Below are positions 59,536-64,000 of a stretch of DNA of 64,000 nucleotides, in pieces (position 1 is the first letter of the stretch; each line of letters begins with the position of its first letter). Origin of the DNA: Flavobacterium sp. (lineage in GTDB: Bacteria; Bacteroidota; Bacteroidia; Flavobacteriales; Flavobacteriaceae); assembly GCF_029945805.1 (NCBI RefSeq), contig NZ_JAQSDH010000045.1, forward strand, positions 62,001-126,000, read 5' to 3'. The translations under genes and the position numbers were made by a program. The notes beneath the pieces are model-generated. The model saw nothing but the letters and a program-made list of their open reading frames with translations, was not told the DNA's origin and did no database searches.

Positions 59536-60138
59536 ATGAAAAAATTCTTATTTGGCATAACAGCCACAGTAACTTTAGTATTAAATGTATCAGCTCAGAA
59601 AAACAATCCATACAATTCGGTAGGAGTCGATATTGTTAAATCACTTAAAATGATTCAGAGCGATTATGATAATGGAAAAATAAAATCCATAGATCAGAAA
59701 ACAACAGATTATTACATGAACATAATTCCTTCAAAAGCAGAAGTAAATCCTGAAGTAGTAAGCGCAACAGTTGGCGCTATGAAAAACTCAAACTACACCG
59801 AAACAGTGAAAAAATCTAAATTGTCTACATTCGCTAAAGACATTTTACTACAATCGCAACAAAATTCAACTGATATACCAGCGCTAGTCAATAAAGTAAC
59901 GAACCAAAAATTGGATTCTTTTGAAAATGAATTAGTATTGACATCACTTGCTACAACTTATAATCTTGGACTAAGTTCGCCGTTGAGCAGATGCTCCGTT
60001 AATGGGCAAACCGGCCCTAATGCTTGCCAAGCTGCTGGTGCATTAATAGGCTTAACTATTGGAAGCGCAATTTGCGGTCCATTATGCGGTGTAGGAGGGG
60101 CCATAATTGGAGCTGTTTTTGGATCTACAAAAGACTAA
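59536..60138 (+). CDS. Exported protein with a Cys-containing C-terminal glycine zipper
   Basis: The 200-residue protein has a signal peptide (LFGITATVTLVLNVSAQ), an alpha-helical Ser/Lys/Asn-rich middle (about 30-145), and a striking C-terminus. Cys153 and Cys164 precede a hydrophobic glycine zipper with Gly at 168, 172, 176, 181, 185, 188, 192 and 196 and Cys180 and Cys184 within it. Such zippers occur in membrane-inserting or pore-forming peptides and in some bacteriocins. No named family is recognised. It heads a four-gene operon of exported proteins; the next ATG lies 7 bases after its stop. Confidence 0.8.
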   Translation: MKKFLFGITATVTLVLNVSAQKNNPYNSVGVDIVKSLKMIQSDYDNGKIKSIDQKTTDYYMNIIPSKAEVNPEVVSATVGAMKNSNYTETVKKSKLSTFAKDILLQSQQNSTDIPALVNKVTNQKLDSFENELVLTSLATTYNLGLSSPLSRCSVNGQTGPNACQAAGALIGLTIGSAICGPLCGVGGAIIGAVFGSTKD

Positions 60139-60145
60139 CATTTTT

Positions 60146-62533
60146 ATGAAATATAAATTTCTTTTTTTTATCTCCTTAACCTTGGCCATGTCACATGGCC
60201 AAGGTTTAATTCGGGGTGTCGTATTAGATAAAATTACAAGAGAACCATTAGCATTTGCAAACTTGACGTTTAAAAACCTTAATCAACAGACTATATCTGA
60301 CATTGATGGTAAATTTACCTTCTTTGAAGATACAAAATCTCAAACTATTATATGCAGTTATGTGGGATATCAAACTACGGAATATAAGATAGATAAAAAG
60401 ATAGGAAGTAATTTCACTATAGAACTAGAAGCTTTACAAAATTATTTGGAGGAAGTCGTCATAAAAGGAGCTATAAATCCTGCAGATGAAATTATCAGCA
60501 AAGTTATCGCCAATAAAAAATACAATAATCCAGAAAGCCTAAAATCATTTGCATATTCAAGTTATAATAAAGTTATTTATGATTATCGTTCCTTAAAAGA
60601 AGATAAAAAAGATAGTGTCAATCTTAGAAAGAAATTAAAGGAAAGTCATTTTTTTATGATGGAATCGGTTACGGAGCGAAAGTTTATTAGACCTGATTTA
60701 AACGAGGAAGTCGTTATTGCCACAAAAGTTTCAGGGTTTAAAAACCCTTCTTTTACCACTATAGCAACTGATTTTCAGCCTTTTTCATTTTATAACGATA
60801 ACATAAAATTTTTTAATATTAACTATCTGAATCCAATAGCAAAGGGAAGCTTAACAAAATACAAATTCAGAATCGAAGAAACGCTTAATAGTACTTCTGA
60901 CACTACTTACGTGATCTCTTTTAAACCTAAAAAGAACAAAAATTTCGATGGTTTACAAGGTTTATTATACATAAACACAAAAAAACATGCTGTTCAATAT
61001 GTCATTGCATCACCTTCAGAAAAAGGTAGAATTGATATAAAAATACAACAAAAATATGCTTTGATAGAGGATGGATTTTGGTTTCCAGAACAATTAAATT
61101 TTGTAGTACGGTTCAATGATTTTCCGAATAAAGCAAATCCTATGATAATTGATGGTAAAACATATATTTCGGATGTTAAGTTGAATACAATTCGAGATGA
61201 TGCGAGGTTGTCATTTCAAACAGTAAGAATAGATGAAAATGCGGCTTCTAAAGATTCCACTTTTTGGAAAAAACACAGAATTGGAGAGTTAAATAAAATT
61301 GATGGAAATACGTATCGAGTGATGGACAGTATTGGCGAAAAAAAGAATTTTGATTCTTATCTGACAATTATAGAGAAGTTACTACAACGCAAATATCCTT
61401 TAAAATATCTTGATGTAAATTTATCCAAAACGCTTTTATATAATAAGTACGAAGGATTACGATTGGGAATGGGGATTTCTACCAATGAAAAAATTTCTAA
61501 AAAAGTAATTTTGGGAGGCTTTATAGGTTATGGGATAAATGACGAGAAATATAAGTATGGAAGTGATATAACTTACCTAGTATCGAAGAAACACGACTTA
61601 AAAATTGGATTGCATTATCAAAATAATCTCATTGAAACTGGAAGATATAACGTTGACCAGTATAATACTAGTTTGTTTAATTTAAGGGATTTTATGGGTT
61701 TTCGATACGATAAAATTGATCAATTAGGGCTTTCTACACATTTTAGAAGTTTAAACTATTTATTATGGGATGTAAAATTTGAAACCACAAAAACTTCTCC
61801 TAAATACAATTACATTTTTGATGACGGTAATCAAAGTATCAGTTCGTATACAAATAGTAGTTTAACCGTAAATTTAAAATTTGCATATAGAGAACATTTT
61901 ATAAATTCATTTAATCAAAACATTAGTACCGGATGCGAATATCCTGTTCTGCATGTCTCATTTTCAAAAGGGTTAAAAGATTTTTATCAATCGAATTTCA
62001 ATTATAATAAAATTGAATTAGCTGTCGAACACTCCTTATTTATGAAAAATTTTGGAGTAACAAAGTATAGAGCAGAAGCAGGTTATATCGACAGACCTTT
62101 GCCTTATGGCTTATTATTTACAGGAGAAGGTAGCTACGACAAGAATATGATATTTGTCGTTAACAACACTTTTCAGACTATGATGCCTTATGAGTTTCTA
62201 TCAGACAAATATGTTAATTTATTTTTAACACATAACTTTGGAGGACTTCTATTTAAAAAAAATAAATTCCAACCTAATATTATTTTACATCAAAATTTAG
62301 GTTTCGGGACACTAACTAACCAGACATTTCATAAGCTCATTGATTTCAAAACAAAAGATAAAATCTTTGTTGAGTCTGGACTTCAACTTGATAATTTAAT
62401 AAAATTAAATTACTTTAACTTAGCTGACATTGGATTTGGAACAGCAGTGTTCTACAGATACAGTTATTATGGATACGAGAGTTTTCATGATAATGCGAGC
62501 TTTAAATGTACTCTTAGCATTTCAATAAAATAA
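60146..62533 (+). CDS. DUF5686 outer-membrane protein with CarboxypepD_reg-like domain, second copy
   Basis: The ATG at 60146 begins a signal peptide (FLFFISLTLAMSHGQ); the upstream frame start would overlap the previous gene. The 795-residue protein has a CarboxypepD_reg-like domain (IRGVVLDKITREPLAFANLTF, CSYVGYQTTEYK) and a DUF5686 barrel region with an aromatic-rich end. It has the same architecture as the protein at 10907-13396 but is clearly diverged. Its place in an operon with small secreted proteins suggests export, anchoring or uptake of one of them. Confidence 0.87.
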   Translation: MKYKFLFFISLTLAMSHGQGLIRGVVLDKITREPLAFANLTFKNLNQQTISDIDGKFTFFEDTKSQTIICSYVGYQTTEYKIDKKIGSNFTIELEALQNYLEEVVIKGAINPADEIISKVIANKKYNNPESLKSFAYSSYNKVIYDYRSLKEDKKDSVNLRKKLKESHFFMMESVTERKFIRPDLNEEVVIATKVSGFKNPSFTTIATDFQPFSFYNDNIKFFNINYLNPIAKGSLTKYKFRIEETLNSTSDTTYVISFKPKKNKNFDGLQGLLYINTKKHAVQYVIASPSEKGRIDIKIQQKYALIEDGFWFPEQLNFVVRFNDFPNKANPMIIDGKTYISDVKLNTIRDDARLSFQTVRIDENAASKDSTFWKKHRIGELNKIDGNTYRVMDSIGEKKNFDSYLTIIEKLLQRKYPLKYLDVNLSKTLLYNKYEGLRLGMGISTNEKISKKVILGGFIGYGINDEKYKYGSDITYLVSKKHDLKIGLHYQNNLIETGRYNVDQYNTSLFNLRDFMGFRYDKIDQLGLSTHFRSLNYLLWDVKFETTKTSPKYNYIFDDGNQSISSYTNSSLTVNLKFAYREHFINSFNQNISTGCEYPVLHVSFSKGLKDFYQSNFNYNKIELAVEHSLFMKNFGVTKYRAEAGYIDRPLPYGLLFTGEGSYDKNMIFVVNNTFQTMMPYEFLSDKYVNLFLTHNFGGLLFKKNKFQPNIILHQNLGFGTLTNQTFHKLIDFKTKDKIFVESGLQLDNLIKLNYFNLADIGFGTAVFYRYSYYGYESFHDNASFKCTLSISIK

Positions 62534-62537
62534 CATT

Positions 62538-63182
62538 GTGAAGCCTTCTTTTTACACAAAAATTCAATTCCTTTTATTGCTGTTTTCAATAAATAGTTAC
62601 CCACAATATGTTCTTAAAAATTTGAAATTTGAAAAGAATTCCCTGTACCTATTTTGCAGAGGAACAATAGCGAAATCAGGTTTGATAGCTGAGAAATTTA
62701 ATAACACAGATAAGAAGATAACTCATGTTGGAATTGGATATTTAGACAACAACGTATTAAAAATATATAATGTGACCGATTGTGACAGCACCAAAACAGC
62801 CCTAATAATTGACAATCTGGATTCATTTACATCTAACGGCACTTATTATTTAAGTGTTTGGAAATGCAACAATAACGAACGAGAATTTTTAAAATTAAAA
62901 GAAATCTGCTCTGCATTTAGTAAGCGTAAAGTGTATTTTGATTTTTCATTTACCCTTAATAAAAATGATACCGTTTTATATTGTTCCGAATTTTGTTCTC
63001 GAGTTTTAAAACAAATCAATTCGAGAAAATTTGATTTTAAGCCAAAGAAAATGATTTTGGAATCTTATTACAAAGCCCTCTTAAACAGGGAGGAACTTAT
63101 CTATTATCCTGTTGATTTTTTTCAGGAAAGTCCTCATTTCACCAAACTACTTGAAATTACTTTAAAATTAAAAAAGTCATGA
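62538..63182 (+). CDS. Permuted NlpC/P60-like (YiiX/YaeF-type) cysteine hydrolase, exported
   Basis: The GTG start at 62538 begins a signal peptide (IQFLLLLFSINSYPQ), 4 bp after the DUF5686 gene. The 214-residue protein has the layout of permuted papain-like YiiX enzymes: a beta segment with KITHVGIGYL giving His63, then VYFDFSFTL, then LYCSEFCSRVL with the putative nucleophile Cys149. Family members are predicted amidases or lipid/peptidoglycan hydrolases. The usual acidic partner is not obvious. Its stop overlaps the next start by 4 bp. Confidence 0.75.
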   Translation: MKPSFYTKIQFLLLLFSINSYPQYVLKNLKFEKNSLYLFCRGTIAKSGLIAEKFNNTDKKITHVGIGYLDNNVLKIYNVTDCDSTKTALIIDNLDSFTSNGTYYLSVWKCNNNEREFLKLKEICSAFSKRKVYFDFSFTLNKNDTVLYCSEFCSRVLKQINSRKFDFKPKKMILESYYKALLNREELIYYPVDFFQESPHFTKLLEITLKLKKS

Positions 63183-63574
63183 AAAAACATATTTTACAAC
63201 TGCTTCTTTTACTTCCACTATTTTCATTCTGTCAATCCGATTTTGAAAAAACAATACAAGCTGGCGGCGTCATCATTAATGGATTGAGTTTTCTTAAAGG
63301 AAACAAACCTGCATCAGATATTAAAACAGTTTTAATGCTTTGTGTAAAAAACAAATTGGAAGAAAAAATAAATTTTAAAATTGTTGGTCAAGATAAACAA
63401 GGTAACGAAATTAAAAAAGATTTAGTTATCCAAACCGATAGCAAAGAATGTTTACTTGAAATTACAAAAGGCATTTATACCTATGAAGTTATATTGGCAA
63501 ATAGAGACACTTTTAAAAAAGGAGAATATAAATTTGATGACGATATTACAATAATAATCAAAAAGGAAAATTAA
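63179..63574 (+). CDS. Small secreted beta-rich protein of unknown function
   Basis: The 131-residue protein has a signal peptide (ILQLLLLLPLFSFCQ; a Cys near the cleavage site may be a lipid anchor) and a beta-rich mature domain (TVLMLCVKNKLEEKINFKIVG, LVIQTDSKECLLEITKGIYTYEVIL, GEYKFDDDITIIIKKE) similar in outline to Ig-like or transthyretin-like accessory domains. No family is recognised. The ATGA overlap makes it the last gene of the four-gene operon. Confidence 0.75.
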   Translation: MKKHILQLLLLLPLFSFCQSDFEKTIQAGGVIINGLSFLKGNKPASDIKTVLMLCVKNKLEEKINFKIVGQDKQGNEIKKDLVIQTDSKECLLEITKGIYTYEVILANRDTFKKGEYKFDDDITIIIKKEN

Positions 63575-63623
63575 AGGTTGTGACAAATCTCGATTTTCAA
63601 ATATTATCTTTACAATCCTAGAT

Positions 63624-64000
63624 TTATTTTTTCGAACTTTCTTTGACAAAAGGCTGTACAACAATTCCAGCTGTATCAAAAGCTTCTTTACAGCTTTGTA
63701 AAACGTCGGAAGACATTTCAAAAAAATCCTCATTTTTTGCCCATGGTCGAATGGCAAGTTGTACTGCCGAATCGGTTAACAAATTAACAGCAACAGCGGG
63801 CGATGGTGTTTTCAAAACTTTAGCATTGTTTTCCATAACCTTCATGACAATTTCTTTGGCAGTCTTTATATTCGTGTCATACGAAATATTGAAAAGTAAA
63901 TTCGCTCTTCTGTTTTTTTCTAATGAATAATTAGTGATAACTCCATTTGATAGAATTCCATTCGGAATAAAGATTGTTTGACTATTTGCAGTAATTAACT
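63624..64000 (-). CDS. Mechanosensitive channel of MscS family (C-terminal part; 5' end outside window)
   Basis: The frame stays open to the window edge on the minus strand. The visible 125 residues start in the MscS beta-domain (TIFIPNGILSNGVITNYS) and continue through the alpha/beta C-terminal domain (RRANLLFNISYDTNIKTAKEIV, VAVNLLTDSAVQLAIRPWAKNEDFFE) to the end FVKESSKK. The pore helices lie outside. The gene is convergent with the four-gene operon; stops are 49 bp apart. Confidence 0.92.
   Translation of the reverse strand, partial: LITANSQTIFIPNGILSNGVITNYSLEKNRRANLLFNISYDTNIKTAKEIVMKVMENNAKVLKTPSPAVAVNLLTDSAVQLAIRPWAKNEDFFEMSSDVLQSCKEAFDTAGIVVQPFVKESSKK

Noticed and set aside
63643..63930. 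95-codon plus-strand frame after the four-gene operon
   Set aside because: Antisense to a conserved MscS C-terminus that stays open to the window edge on the minus strand.
1..64000. CRISPR array, transposase, integrase or prophage
   Set aside because: I saw no regularly spaced direct repeats with unique spacers and no gene with such motifs; the repeats found are tandem coding repeats or short AT-rich words.

Overview
The window looks like a chromosomal segment of a Flavobacterium-type Bacteroidota. The sequence itself suggests this in several ways: AT-rich DNA, a type IX secretion C-terminal sorting domain at the left edge, a PorT homologue, a TamA-like outer-membrane lipoprotein (TamL), DUF5686/CarboxypepD_reg proteins, paired cytochrome oxidase subunits III, and promoters fitting the Bacteroidota -7 box TAnnTTTG instead of sigma-70 boxes. 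I see no rRNA, tRNA, CRISPR array, transposase or prophage gene. Most of the window is a stable core genome with a few accessory-looking stretches.

Layout. 1-861: 3' part of a repeat-bearing type IX secreted protein. 904-7314 (minus): a tight exoglycosidase/amidase operon (GH20 hexosaminidase, Tat-exported glycosylasparaginase, CutC, GH2 beta-mannosidase) whose activities match the core of an N-linked glycan. 7437-10640 (minus): membrane and soluble pyrophosphatases. 10907-14514 (minus): a DUF5686 outer-membrane protein and pyruvate dehydrogenase E1 beta. 14734-23445 (minus): a run of stress-type genes (USP, DJ-1/PfpI, a cupin broken by a stop codon, CbpA-type J-protein, flavin-binding protein, aldehyde dehydrogenase, NDH-2, hydrolase, small acidic and His/Ala-rich proteins). 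23730-31286 (plus): housekeeping genes (etfBA, bifunctional nuclease, thyA, a TonB-domain protein, folA, menG, porT). 31291-36674: a SpoU RNA methyltransferase, tamL, fbaA and accD.

36840-48442 (minus): metal and redox envelope functions, with a VIT transporter, two DUF2231-like membrane proteins around an exported rubrerythrin and a two-component system, then a PII-like protein and an RND/adaptor/TolC efflux set. 48991-54226 (plus): a cytochrome oxidase assembly operon (heme O synthase, two subunits III, subunit IV, SCO, DUF420 and small thiol or membrane proteins). 54237-59104: DUF4403 lipoprotein, TolC plus adaptor, tsaB. 59536-63574 (plus): an unrecognised four-gene operon of exported proteins (glycine-zipper protein, DUF5686 barrel protein, permuted NlpC/P60-like enzyme, small secreted protein). 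It is the best candidate in the window for an undescribed system. A convergent MscS channel gene runs off the right edge.

Non-coding observations include several clear intrinsic terminators, promoters with exact -7 boxes, a triple hairpin at 19823-19922, nested inverted repeats at 42047-42101, a REP-like palindrome at 48688-48746, and gene-pair spacers filled with degenerate short-word repeats.
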